64,000 nucleotides of DNA, from assembly GCF_963678635.1 (NCBI RefSeq), contig NC_087069.1, forward strand, positions 7,448,633 through 7,512,632, read 5' to 3'. This document shows positions 11,258 to 20,714 of this stretch, piece after piece (position 1 is the stretch's first letter; every line of letters starts with the position of its first letter). A program made the position numbers and the translations under genes. The DNA comes from Symsagittifera roscoffensis (lineage: Eukaryota > Xenacoelomorpha > Acoela > Convolutidae). The notes below the pieces were generated by a model. That model had not been told where the DNA came from. It saw only the letters and a program-made list of their open reading frames with translations, and searched no databases.

Positions 11258-11686
11258 ATGAGTTGGAACATTGTTTTTTCAAGAAATCTTATTTTAAAGC
11301 TTCAAAATAAATTGGGACTTTTTCATATCGTCCGACAAGAAAAGTCCCAGAAATTTTCACTAACAGTTTTGGAATCTCGAAATTTACCAAAATTGCAAGA
11401 TTTGGATACAAAATCACAAATTTCTCAATTTGAGTGGACTTTGCATAATGGAAGACAAAAAATTTTTCTAAGTTATCGTTCAGATATTAAAAAAATAGAT
11501 CTTATAGAGTATCGTAGAAAAGGAAACACTTGGAAGAACAATCAGAATTTTCAGTTGGAAAAAAAAGAGTATGATAATTTGGTTGATTTTATCCCCTCAG
11601 TTTTGTCTTATGTAGAAACATTCAAAAAAACTTGTATCATTATTGACGAATGCACTGTAGAAAATGAACGTTCAGAAATTGAATGA
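11258..11686 (+). CDS. Second PC4-like candidate, 142 residues (copy A)
   Basis: ATG 11258 to TGA 11686. The C-terminal part (I-F-L-S-Y, I-D-L-I-E-Y-R-R, F-Q-L-E-K-K-E-Y-D-N-L) again fits a PC4-like beta-sheet plus helix. It overlaps the next gene by 23 nt. Few differences from copy B; intact. Confidence 0.6.
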   Translation: MSWNIVFSRNLILKLQNKLGLFHIVRQEKSQKFSLTVLESRNLPKLQDLDTKSQISQFEWTLHNGRQKIFLSYRSDIKKIDLIEYRRKGNTWKNNQNFQLEKKEYDNLVDFIPSVLSYVETFKKTCIIIDECTVENERSEIE

Positions 11687-12068
11687 AGTTCTCAGAAATT
11701 TTGATTTGATAATGCATGATTTTTCATCAAATACAAAAAGAAAAAGTTACTTTCTTTGTACCTGTATTGTTTTGGACCCAAACATAAATTTGAAAGAAAT
11801 GGACCAAAAATTTCCTTTTGGGGGTCTAATTGGATACGGAAATTCTTGTATGGATTACTTTTTTGCAAATTCAAAAACTTTGAGACTTCATGCAATTTTA
11901 CATGATGCAGCTGGATCTGTGAATTCTACTACTTATAAGGGACCTGGTTATTGTTATGTTTTACCTAGATTTCCAAGTTCTTGTTTTCTTGGTCACGTGA
12001 CTGGATTAATCTTTTGTTTATATGTTAAAATTTTTGCTTCATCAGTATATGCATTGTTCGATTGTTAG
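11664..12068 (+). CDS. Small GPGY-family Polinton protein, 134 residues (copy A)
   Basis: ATG 11664 to TAG 12068, starting inside the previous gene. It contains the conserved-looking block K-G-P-G-Y-C-Y with a downstream C-F-L-G-H-V-T-G-L. From memory this block recurs in small Polinton proteins of unknown function. Intact in this copy. Confidence 0.6.
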   Translation: MNVQKLNEVLRNFDLIMHDFSSNTKRKSYFLCTCIVLDPNINLKEMDQKFPFGGLIGYGNSCMDYFFANSKTLRLHAILHDAAGSVNSTTYKGPGYCYVLPRFPSSCFLGHVTGLIFCLYVKIFASSVYALFDC

Positions 12069-12107
12069 TTATTCTAACAAAAATTTTCAGCGAAAACAGT
12101 TACCATC

Positions 12108-12578
12108 ATGAGTCTAGTTGTTTTGGATATTGAGTGTATTGAAAACAAAATAGTTAAAGAGTTAGGAGTTTATCAAAATGGACAAACTGTGGGATATTCC
12201 TTTCTTCCTCCCAAAAAGTTCAAGGCTACATCTCAGTCTGCTTGGTGTACGAAGCATCTTCATAGAATCAATTGGAACAGTGGCCATGAAAAATGTACTG
12301 AGCTTGAAAAAATATTGAAAAAACTAAAAGCTCCAGAAACGGAGTTTTTTGCAAAAGGTTATGAAAAATGTAAAATTCTGTCAGAAATTTTGGAAACAAA
12401 GGTTACAAACTTGGATGACTACGCATGTCCAAAAGTTCAGAATTTGATTTTCAAAGATGAAGAATATGATTGGAGGTGTAGCAACTACCCATTTCGTCAT
12501 GCAAATACTCTTCACTGTGCAGAAAGAAAAGCATTTGCATACGGAACATGGACTCGATGTTTTTTTAATAAATTGTAA
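12108..12578 (+). CDS. DnaQ/RNase H-like Polinton protein, 156 residues (copy A)
   Basis: ATG 12108 to TAA 12578. The N-terminus has V-V-L-D-I-E-C and V-K-E-L-G-V-Y, typical of a family seen in animal Polintons that looks like an exonuclease-type RNase H fold. The C-terminal part has C-P, H-C-A-E-R and aromatic residues. A GT donor overlaps the stop (12575) and an AG acceptor follows at 12650-12651, so the transcript could splice in frame into the next gene. Confidence 0.6.
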   Translation: MSLVVLDIECIENKIVKELGVYQNGQTVGYSFLPPKKFKATSQSAWCTKHLHRINWNSGHEKCTELEKILKKLKAPETEFFAKGYEKCKILSEILETKVTNLDDYACPKVQNLIFKDEEYDWRCSNYPFRHANTLHCAERKAFAYGTWTRCFFNKL

Positions 12579-12658
12579 ATTACCTTAATAATTTTGTATT
12601 ATTGTGTTTTTGAAATTTAAATGTTAGTCATTATCAATTTTTTCATTCCAGAGTTGAG

Positions 12659-12871
12659 ATGGGTGATGAATGTGACAAGCAATTAAATTTAGGAAATTTT
12701 GTTTTTGATGAGGAGAATCATGAACGAAAATCTTGGAAGTTTTTTGGACGTACGTGTAATAGATCTCTTTTAGTGTTTATGTGGCAATTTTTTGTCATAG
12801 TTTTAATACTAGCATGTGCAATCGTTCGAATAATGTTATCCACTACATGTGAAGAACAACTGTTTGGGTAG
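12659..12871 (+). CDS. Small membrane protein, C-terminus in another frame (copy A)
   Basis: ATG 12659 to TAG 12871, 70 residues: charged N-terminus, C-N-R-S-L motif, one strong transmembrane helix (about residues 37-57), then C-E-E. Related Polinton proteins, from memory, continue with a second hydrophobic segment. A matching stretch is present in another frame directly downstream, ending in a TGA that overlaps the ATPase ATG (12918). The break is shared with copy B. Confidence 0.5.
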   Translation: MGDECDKQLNLGNFVFDEENHERKSWKFFGRTCNRSLLVFMWQFFVIVLILACAIVRIMLSTTCEEQLFG

Positions 12872-12917
12872 CAATTTTATCAAGTACAGTCGGTTATATT
12901 TTACCTTCTCCAAAGCT

Positions 12918-13783
12918 ATGAACAAAATAATTTCTACCAAAGAACGAGTTTTTATTTCGCTAGTTGGACCGAGTGGATCTGGAAAATCACATCTTATTTT
13001 TGAGTGGTTAAAAATTGGTACATTTCAACCAAAGTTTGACAAAATTTTTTATTTTTATCAACATTATCAACCTCTTTATGGACAAATGCAAAGAAAAAAC
13101 CTTAAGTTTATCCAAGGAGTTGACTTTGAACTGATTGAAAACCTTCCCAATAATGGAACAAAATAACTGTTAATATTTGATGATTCTTGTGAAGAAATTT
13201 CAAATTCTAAGCTGTTTGTAAAAGTTGCTACTGCTGGAAGACACAGGGGACTGAATACAATATATATTAAGCATAACTTGTTTCATCAAAGCAAATTGGG
13301 AAGAGATGCTGAGTTACAAAATACACATATAGTCCTTTTCAAGTCACCGAGAGATGTTTTACAAATCAATACATTAAGTCAACACTAGGTCTAGGATCTC
13401 AATTGAAAGAGTGGTATCAAGATGCAACATCTACTCCTTATGGTCATTTACTCATTGATTTAACTCCAAAAACAGTTGATTCGCTAAGATATTGCACAAA
13501 CAGTGGTTCAGTTCCATCAAAGTTTTATCTACCAGCAGGAACAGAAACTAAGTTTTTGGACGATGAGCATACAATACGTCTCTATACTCCCAATATTCCA
13601 AACATTTTCCCAAAAGCTTCAAAAACAATTTATCCTCCATTGTCCAAAAAGTTTCATTCAATTCCTCAGCGAATGTCTAGTAAACTTACTACGAGGCGAG
13701 CTACAGGATCTTCGAAAAGTAGACGTAGTAAAATATCGACGAGAAATATCAGAACTCACACGAAGAAGAACTTCACTGCATAA
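12918..13783 (+). pseudogene. ATP: Polinton packaging ATPase, broken (copy A)
   Basis: Counterpart of 33711-34577. Walker A G-P-S-G-S-G-K-S is intact and the Walker B region keeps two acidic residues (L-I-F-D-D). A nonsense change gives TAA at 13164-13166 and a single-base deletion near 13386 shifts the rest. It belongs to the FtsK/HerA, A32-like genome packaging class. Not functional as sequenced. Confidence 0.88.
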
Positions 13784-13865
13784 AAGGAGAACTATTTTGA
13801 GCTCACCAAAAGGCTTACAATTAATATCTGTTATCACTCCTTTTGTCATTAAACGATTGACGTAG
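13676..13865 (+). CDS. Small basic ORF overlapping the ATPase end (copy A)
   Basis: Frame different from the ATPase; stop TAG 13863-13865. Arg/Lys-rich (R-R-E-I-S-E-L-T-R-R-R) then a short hydrophobic tail (S-P-K-G-L-Q-L-I-S-V-I-T-P-F-V-I). Similar small proteins lie between ATPase and integrase in Polintons. No ATG, so the start is unresolved and approximate. Conserved in copy B. Confidence 0.35.
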
Positions 13866-13941
13866 TATGGATTAGTTTGTTCTAATTCCTGACTCAATTT
13901 ATTAATCACAAAGCACACTTCCAAAAAAACCAAAATTGTAA

Positions 13942-14277
13942 CAAAAGCAAGAAAAAGAGGAGATTGTACGAAAAAATTTTGATTCTATTTACAGTGCTAA
14001 AAATGCAAAGTTGAAAACGAGTAACAATAAGCACCTTATTGATTTAATTTTGAACTCTCCTAGAATTAGACTAAGTCAGTCAGAAAATATCATATTAGAT
14101 AATCGAGACACAAAAGAATCAATTGTAGACTTTGTGTGTGCACTAAAACGAAAAAATACCGACTTTCCCGATATTTACTTTACCATTTTGGAAGCAACTC
14201 AAATTCCACCTAAACTTGTTACCAACAAGAATGCCAGAGCGAAAGACAGAGGAACTTGGATCCCTTTCAAAATCTGA
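13942..14277 (+). CDS. Unknown small ORF upstream of integrase (copy A)
   Basis: Open from 13942 after a stop, to TGA 14275-14277, overlapping the integrase start. No ATG. The frame stays open in both copies despite base differences, which argues for a real reading frame. Contains N-N-K-H-L-I-D-L-I-L and D-F-V-C-A-L-K-R-K. Function unknown. Confidence 0.4.
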   Translation, partial: QKQEKEEIVRKNFDSIYSAKNAKLKTSNNKHLIDLILNSPRIRLSQSENIILDNRDTKESIVDFVCALKRKNTDFPDIYFTILEATQIPPKLVTNKNARAKDRGTWIPFKI

Positions 14278-14755
14278 AAAGGTAAGTCTGAACAGATTGT
14301 ATTCTAGGGGTAGAGCTGCGTACGGTTCTGTGCGAAACTTGAGTAAAGCAAGCGGATTGTCAAAAAAGAAAGTAGAACAGTTTTTACAAACCAAAACATC
14401 GTATACAAAATTTGGTTCCCCAATCAGACGTTTACGAAGGCTTCAAGCATTTTCAAAATATATAAATGAAATTTGGTGTATGGATTTGGCATTTGTGGAC
14501 AAACTAGCTCGTCAAAACAAGGGAGTCAAACATTTATTGGTTGCTGTTGATGTTTTTTCGCGATTTGTCAGAGTTCAAACAATGAAATCTAAATATGCCA
14601 AAGACACTTTGCAAGCTTTCAAAAAAAAATGATTTCTCGAAAAAACACTCCTGAAAAGCTTTGGGTTGATAAAAGAACGGAATATGGAGGAATTTTCAAA
14701 AAATTTTGCAAGGAAAAAAGCATTGAAGTTTACTCAACCATGAATGAAACAAAAG
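14231..14755 (+). pseudogene. INT: Polinton integrase N-terminal fragment, broken (copy A)
   Basis: Counterpart of 35025-35547. It keeps the first catalytic Asp (W-C-M-D-L) and the second (V-D-K-R-T-E-Y, where copy B has V-D-K-G-T-E-Y), but has 9 instead of 7 A at about 14621-14629, shifting the frame. It is cut off at 14755, before the catalytic Glu, by the duplication junction. Confidence 0.9.
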
Positions 14756-16182
14756 TCCTTGATGAGTTCGAGCTGTTTGCCCCTCAAGTGTTCAATCTCC
14801 GACAGGACCGGTTTATCACTTTGCATTTCATCTAGTGTGGGCCGCTCCGGAAAGTTCGAGCAGCTCGACAGCCCATCGTCCGTCTCTGACTTAAGTGATT
14901 TAACAAGACCCGATGAACCTTTTATTTTCTGTAATCGTCTCAAGATAGAAATTTTGTCCCTATGATTAGGACAATCATCAACTTCATTTTAGGACATTCT
15001 CAGTCATTTCATATCGAGTTTTAACCGGTAAAGCATATACCAGCTTCCTCCCCTTCTGTATCGTGATCGGTATATCAAGAGTATTCAACAAGACACTGAC
15101 GCAGAGGCCGCTCTTGGTTATCGAGAAGGATCTTCCTAAAATAGCAGCACTTTGACTATTGCGATTTGGGACTATGCATACTTGCTTAATGTCACTTAGT
15201 TCATTTAAATTTTTCATGCGCAAGCTTACAATTGCCGGTTCGTTTGCTTCCAGCCTCACCCTCCTACTCAAGAATACCGGTGCTTTATTTTCATTCGCTA
15301 TTATTAAATTTACCGGTTTTATTGCGTACCTCCTATCCGGGTTTCTTATCCTGAACATCGCATTGTTTAAATCAATCGTTACGTCAAAATTCCTGATGAA
15401 GTCTCTGCCTAAAATGAATTGTTCAGACTCGTCCAGGTTTTCTACTAAGAAAGCTCATCCACAGATTGCGTTCCCCCAGATTTAGGGCTATTATTGGTGT
15501 CCTGCCTAGCACCCGCAGCGCCCCTTTGTTGGCTGTTGACAACCGTATTCTCGAGTCTATCAAGTCATCTTTGTCGAAACCCATTCGCTCCCAAGTTTCG
15601 ATTGGTATTACACTCAAGACCGCACCAGTATCGAGTAACCCACGCAAGTGAGTCTTTTTGCCACTTATGTCAAGCACGTGTGCTGATACGTCTGCCTCTG
15701 TCCCTATGTGCATTGCATCTTCCTCCAGCATGGCAGAGTGTCCAATCGATCTCACCCTTAGTTCTTCTCTTCCTACGTAGATCTGTTACTAGATCTTCAT
15801 CGCATGTTATCATTGTTTTCGTATAGATGTTCATCCCATCTATATTTAGCGTCACCTCATGCGGACCATAAGCTTCTGTGTACCTGTTGTCAACTCGGAC
15901 TGCCTTGCTACTCCCTCTTGTAATTAGTGCCCGTACTGCTCTAGAAGTCGTTTGAGGACTTATACCACTCAAGTAGTCGGCGTACACATCAATGTGCATT
16001 ATTGTCTGGTCGCTGGGTTCGCTCAAAATTCTGGTCACCTCATGGCCGCCGACGGTGATTATTGACAATATTCTAGCCCCGTTTTCGTTATGCCGAATGG
16101 TTTTCCTGTCACCACTTTCACAGTGTTGCAGCTTCCATTCTTTGTCGACCCCGCTACAGCCTCTGGTGTTGACTTCGAGCAA
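14756..16182 (-). pseudogene. Retropepsin and pre-RT linker of Gypsy pol, broken
   Basis: Several overlapping minus-strand pieces: 15670-16182, 15423-15755, 14984-15358 and 14756-14943. The piece at 15423-15755 has the aspartic protease signature L-L-D-T-G-A-V-L-S-V-I-P and a downstream A-N-K-G-A-L-R-V-L-G. The last piece has the block S-K/D-K-P-V-L-S-E-I-E-H-L-R-G that commonly precedes reverse transcriptase. Frame changes between pieces indicate decay. The protease would have matured Gag-Pol. Confidence 0.85.
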
Positions 16183-16330
16183 GTCAATGCCTCATTGATA
16201 TTCTGTCTATCGATCTCCTGCTTTAGTCGTTGTTCTATCTCTTTTGCCGCCAGGTCCTGCTTCACCTTATTTATGGCCTCTGCCGCCGCTTTCTCATAAT
16301 TTATCTCTAGAGTCTTCCTGGCTGTGGCCT

Positions 16331-16720
16331 CTAATGCACCTGGGTTACAGCTTTCACTGTTTTCGTCGGTAGTTCCGTGTTCGGTGCTCCTAAGTTTTTT
16401 GTTTCAAACTCGTTTTGACTCTTCCGCTGATTTTGGACCGCCGCTAACGCCAATTTATGTTTGGGGTGACTCTGGTCCTTGACCGCCTCCCAAAACAAAG
16501 GACAATCCATCCTGAAGTGACCTTCCTGATTGCAAAAGAAGCATCTTGCACCTATCTTGATGATCAAGCCACTATAGTACTCGTGCTCTTCCATCTGGCT
16601 CATGTCCTCCTCATCTGGTGCGTATCCTAGACTCTTCATGCCCTGTTTATATGTTGTGCAATCAGCCACGTGGTGATCTGCTGACCCACAATTCGCGCAT
16701 GATCTATTTGTCCATGTCAT
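16331..16720 (-). pseudogene. Gag zinc-knuckle region of Gypsy element
   Basis: Two Cys/His clusters: C-A-N-C-G-S-x2-H-H-V-A-D-C and a canonical CCHC knuckle C-F-F-C-N-Q-E-G-H-F-R-M-D-C, which bind nucleic acid in nucleocapsid. The frame is separated from Gag by stops at 16720-16866. The family closely resembles retroelement proteins I associate with cnidarians; that link is memory, not proof. Confidence 0.85.
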
Positions 16721-16865
16721 CTCTAGGCTTGTACCATGACGACCTTTGAGGTTGGCTCCCCCCTTGCGTATTCCTGTTATCTGAATACGAGTATTTCTTG
16801 GGTTTCATTAGCATGTATTCTCTCGACTTCTGTCTCATCTCTTCCGGAGTCGGTGCGCTATCTTT

Positions 16866-18584
16866 TCACAATGTGTAGTATGATGCTAACAATGTTCTCA
16901 AGTCGTCACTCTTTACCCCGTCAATGAACTTCGAGGCGATGCTAAAGTTTTTTCTGTTCGTCGACTCTTCAGGGTCACTCCTCCTTCTCAAGCTCTCAAG
17001 GTCATCCAGGAACCGATTTATCGATTCATCGTCCCTTTGCCTTCTCTTTTCGAATCGCATCATCGCTTGGTGACCCTTTATGCCCGACCCAAATCGATTC
17101 AACAATATTTCGAAGATTTTGTCCACGGTGTCGCGTTCCTCTTCCTTCTTTGCAACCACGCATTTCAACGCCGTGCCTTCTAATTTGCTAAGTATCGCTG
17201 TGCAGGCTTGTCTCTCATCATTTAAGTTGTCTTGTTCTAAATGTAATCTCATTACTTCTACCCAAGTGTCAATACATCCGTCCGAATCGTCCTTGAATTC
17301 TTTCGGCTTTTTGAATGTTTTACTGGACTTGCCCCCTCCTCTATCACTCGAGTCAGTGTTCCTCGTGGCGAAGGCTTCTAGTGTCCTGTTCATCATCTCC
17401 CAAGTGCTTGCCCACGTCATGACATCTGGCCCTGCGTTGCTGTTAGTCGTGGAGTCCCCTGGACCACTCGTTGTATTTGCCGTTCCACTCTTCATGATTG
17501 TTTTGGCAGCTACTGGTGCTATGTTCACCGCTTCCCGGGTTAAACGCAACGGTGTCGATTGCCGTTTGTTCCGTTGTGGTTCCACGAAGTCAACTCTGTT
17601 GCCTTGCGAGCGATCCGCTGCCGACCTGTCTTGTGACGTAGAGTTTCTCAAGATTGCATCCAATTTTGCCTGTATTGCACATGAACTTTCAGCCTGGGTC
17701 CTGCTCATTGCTTCCATCCTCGTTTCCAGACTCCCCAGCTGGCTGTTGACATCATCATAGCGTTTTTTCATTTGTTGCAGATCTTTTTTGATGTTCTTCT
17801 CTCGTTCTTCGTTGGCATTTACCTTGTCTGACATCTGTTGAATCTTTTCCTCAGTTGCCCTGGCCAGGTTCAAGTAGCTGTCCAGGTACTCGATTTTGTT
17901 GTATCTTAACTCTTTTCTTATTACTTCTCTATCCTCCTCGCTGTGCTTCAACTTATTGTCGATCTGCTCTAGCTTTGCCATCAAATCGCCCAGCTCAAGA
18001 GAAGTTGTTTCATGGTCCACTGTTGCCCTGTTGTTTTCTGCTGTTTCCGGTCTGGCTTGGTCTTCGCTTTGGTCAGCTCTTGTCGTTTTCGTGAGTACTG
18101 TCCGAAATGTTTTGCCTCTCTCGGCTTTCAGTTCTTCCGTTACTGCGTCCCTCGACTTCATTCCGACCATCATCGCCAATTTTTCAGTAAAAGACGTTCT
18201 TTTTGTTTGGGAGTCGTCCTTCACCGTTTCTGGCGGGTTGCCTGTTGTGTCATCCACAGTGTCTATCGGCGAGAACTCCATTGGCTTTGGATTTGGTTCT
18301 TCTGCATTCGGCATCGGTGTTGACTCCGTCGTTCTGTTTTCCACCTCATCCACACTCTGGTCTGGCGTCTCAAGATCAATCTCAATGGCAGGCTCCGTTT
18401 GTTTCTCTTTAGCACCGACTTTCGTCTTGTTTTCAGTGTTACTCCTCGTGCTGACCCAGCTAACTGAAAAGTTCTTGTTTGTTACCTTTGGGTCCATTGA
18501 TGTCATTTTACGTAGTGATGAGTTATACTTTGTTTTTGATTCAGTAGATCTCCTTTCGGCCACCGGCACCCTGCTCCGTCTCAT
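16866..18584 (-). CDS. Gypsy-type Gag, 572 residues
   Basis: Intact minus-strand frame from ATG 18584. The N-terminal 180 residues or so are charged and low in complexity. A coiled coil follows (about 195-310), with many Glu/Lys and Leu heptads. The capsid-like core (about 420-570) has a W-V-E-V-M-x-L-H motif, then L-E-G-T-A, L-N-R-F-G-S-G and R-F-L-D-D-L-E-S-L-R-R-R, fitting the Retrotrans_gag pattern. It ends just before the zinc knuckle, which is in a different frame, so the native Gag was probably longer. Its first 293 codons or so are duplicated at 1-880. Confidence 0.88.
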   Translation of the reverse strand: MRRSRVPVAERRSTESKTKYNSSLRKMTSMDPKVTNKNFSVSWVSTRSNTENKTKVGAKEKQTEPAIEIDLETPDQSVDEVENRTTESTPMPNAEEPNPKPMEFSPIDTVDDTTGNPPETVKDDSQTKRTSFTEKLAMMVGMKSRDAVTEELKAERGKTFRTVLTKTTRADQSEDQARPETAENNRATVDHETTSLELGDLMAKLEQIDNKLKHSEEDREVIRKELRYNKIEYLDSYLNLARATEEKIQQMSDKVNANEEREKNIKKDLQQMKKRYDDVNSQLGSLETRMEAMSRTQAESSCAIQAKLDAILRNSTSQDRSAADRSQGNRVDFVEPQRNKRQSTPLRLTREAVNIAPVAAKTIMKSGTANTTSGPGDSTTNSNAGPDVMTWASTWEMMNRTLEAFATRNTDSSDRGGGKSSKTFKKPKEFKDDSDGCIDTWVEVMRLHLEQDNLNDERQACTAILSKLEGTALKCVVAKKEEERDTVDKIFEILLNRFGSGIKGHQAMMRFEKRRQRDDESINRFLDDLESLRRRSDPEESTNRKNFSIASKFIDGVKSDDLRTLLASYYTL

Positions 18585-18841
18585 TATTTTTATTTATAAT
18601 TGTTCCTATTTACAATATTACTACATACACATTTCTATTCTAAGAATAAAATCTTCTGCGAAAAAATTATTCAAAGGAAATATACAACGTGATAAAAACA
18701 ATGTTCCCAGTTCTCTTTCAAACCTTTTGAAAAACTTTATTTTTTTTGGGATCACAACCGTACCGGGTTCCGACTAGTCTTATTCTGTTTAATTCTGTCT
18801 TAAAATTCTTATTATAGCTTTACCCTAATTTTTTATACCGT
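18585..18841. other. Gag 5' leader, non-coding (copy B)
   Basis: AT-rich counterpart of 881-1137. No primer-binding site or LTR boundary could be supported. Confidence 0.4.
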
Positions 18842-19657
18842 TCCAAGACTTCCAGTTGCTGTCCCTACTCTTCTTTGTACTGTCCCAAGCTTTCTCTCTA
18901 CTGTCCCAAGACTGTTCGGTACTGTCCCAGTACTTCTTGTTAGTGTCCCAAGACACCTGTCCCAAGAGTACTGTCCCAAGACTAGTGTCCCAAAACTGCT
19001 GTCCCAAGACTAGTGTCCCAAGACTGCTGTCCCAAGACTGCTGTCCCAAGACTATTGTCCCAAGAGTACTGTCCCAAGGTTAGTGTCCCAAGACTAGTGT
19101 CCCAAGACTAGTGTCTCAAGACTAGTGTTCCAAAACTAGTGTCCCAAGACTACCGTCCCAAGACTACTGTCCCTAGACTACTGTCCCAAGACTACTGTCC
19201 CAGGACTACTGTCCCAAGACTACTGTCCCAAGACTAGTGTCCCAAGACTACTATCCCAAGACCACTGTCCCAAGACTACTGTCCCAAGACCACTGTCCCA
19301 AGACTAGTGTCCCAAGACCACTGTCCCAAGACTACTATCCCAAGACCACTGTCCCAAGACTACTGTCCCAAGACCACTGTCCCAAGACCACTGTCCCAAG
19401 ACTAGTGTCCCAAGACCACTGTCTCAAGACCGTATCGTCCCAAGGCTGTACTGTCCCAAGACTGTACCAAGACTGCTCTGGCCCAAGACTGTCCCAAGAC
19501 TGCACCGTCCCAAGACTGTCACAAGACTATACTGTCCCAAGACCGTCCCAAGACTGCACCGTTCCGAGACCGTCCCCAGACTGCACTGTCCCAAGACTTC
19601 TTTGGTACTGTCCCAAGACTTCTTTGGTACTGTCCCAAGACTTGTCACCAAGTGTCT
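18842..19657. repeat. 14-bp minisatellite (copy B)
   Basis: Same GTCCCAAGACTACT-type array as 1138-1925 but with a different internal unit order and extra units in the regular part, so its length has changed since the duplication. Long open frames through it have a 14-residue period and are not genes. Confidence 0.9.
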
Positions 19658-20508
19658 GAGCGGTGGGACTTCTTTTTCTTCGTTGTAGGGACTTCTTGAA
19701 TCACTGTACCTTGTACCACCACTCGAGCTCTAGTAAAAATTTCCCAAAAAAAACCTCTCTTAATGGCCAATGGCTTCAAATACTGGCCCCCCTGTATTTA
19801 ACTCCTTTTCTATGTTTCAAGCAATTTGAAACCAAAAATTCTTCGCAGGTATCTTGTGATCACCTGTTCGTTCAAAAACCAATAACAATGTTTCACCAAA
19901 ACGTAAAAATTTTAACAGAGAAAGAATTAAAAAAAAACATATGTACCCACCTAAAAATCAAGGGTGACGGATGTCAACCTTTGTTGAAAAAATGTCTGGT
20001 ACCTGATTGCCACGCGTTTTCCTCCCCCCTGCTAACGATCTTATTGGGTATCACAAAAACGGTCTATGTCCGTTCCCCCCTACCGATCCGACCAGGGTAC
20101 GTACCTTAACTCGATCTTAAATTTGGATATCCGCCTCTTATGAGCAACGCGTGTAAGTTTCTAATGTAACTAACTCAACGATGTCGATTAATTAGTTACT
20201 CTAGTTTCCTACCTTTTTACAATTTACAACCACCAACCTCTAACCTAACCATCCCCCCTCCTAACCTCCCCCCTCTTTAGCCCCCCCCCCCCCCCCCCCT
20301 TCTTAAACTTAAAATTACCTTAAGCGCCGGGTGCTAAACCTCTCGAGAAAACCGTAGACCTGTCTCCAGGCCTGCTTGTGTAAAAACGTTCCTCAAAACC
20401 GGGGGATTTCGCTTATCCAATTTTACGCTTATCTCCTATAATGTAATTTGGATTTTAACGATACCCGTTTTGACCAACTTGAGAACTCGAGAACAGCCAA
20501 ATCCTCCT
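19658..20508. other. Non-coding spacer with 19-C tract (copy B)
   Basis: Counterpart of 1926-2769. A run of 19 C at 20281-20299 replaces 9 C in copy A. No gene recognised. Confidence 0.5.
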
Positions 20509-20714
20509 TGACCACTTTCACACTCGGCTGGTCACCTCTTCCAGTTAAGACTCCTGTTGGTTCAGCCCAAATCTTCCTGAACCATTTTACCACTCGGCTG
20601 GTCACCTCTTCCAGTCAAGTCTCCCATTGGTTCAGCCCAAATCCTCATGAACCACTTTCCCACTCGGCTGGTCACCTCTTCCAGTCAAGTCTCCTAGTTG
20701 TCCAGCTAAATTCC
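20509..20714. repeat. 70-bp tandem repeat, three copies (copy B)
   Basis: Marker CACTCGGCTGG recurs at 20521, 20591 and 20661. Matches 2770-2975. Confidence 0.85.

Larger units (their letters stand above)
5056..14755. mobile_element. Polinton/Maverick, copy A: left two thirds, truncated and internally deleted
   Basis: It begins at the left terminal inverted repeat and follows the gene order of copy B until it stops abruptly inside the integrase at 14755, where Gypsy pol sequence begins. It lacks the penton, core, major capsid and protease genes and the right terminal repeat. An internal deletion removes the polymerase N-terminus, two small genes and the start of the acidic-protein gene. The polymerase, ATPase and integrase remnants have copy-specific stops or frameshifts. 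Non-mobile on its own. Confidence 0.92.
14756..18584 (-). mobile_element. Gypsy-type LTR retrotransposon fragment (gag, zinc knuckle, protease, pol linker)
   Basis: Minus-strand order from 18584 downward: Gag, CCHC zinc knuckle, retropepsin, then a linker typical of the stretch just before reverse transcriptase. Sequence ends at the junction with Polinton copy A at 14755/14756, so no reverse transcriptase, RNase H or integrase is in the window. Pol is split by several stops and frame changes. No LTR could be delimited. Confidence 0.85.
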
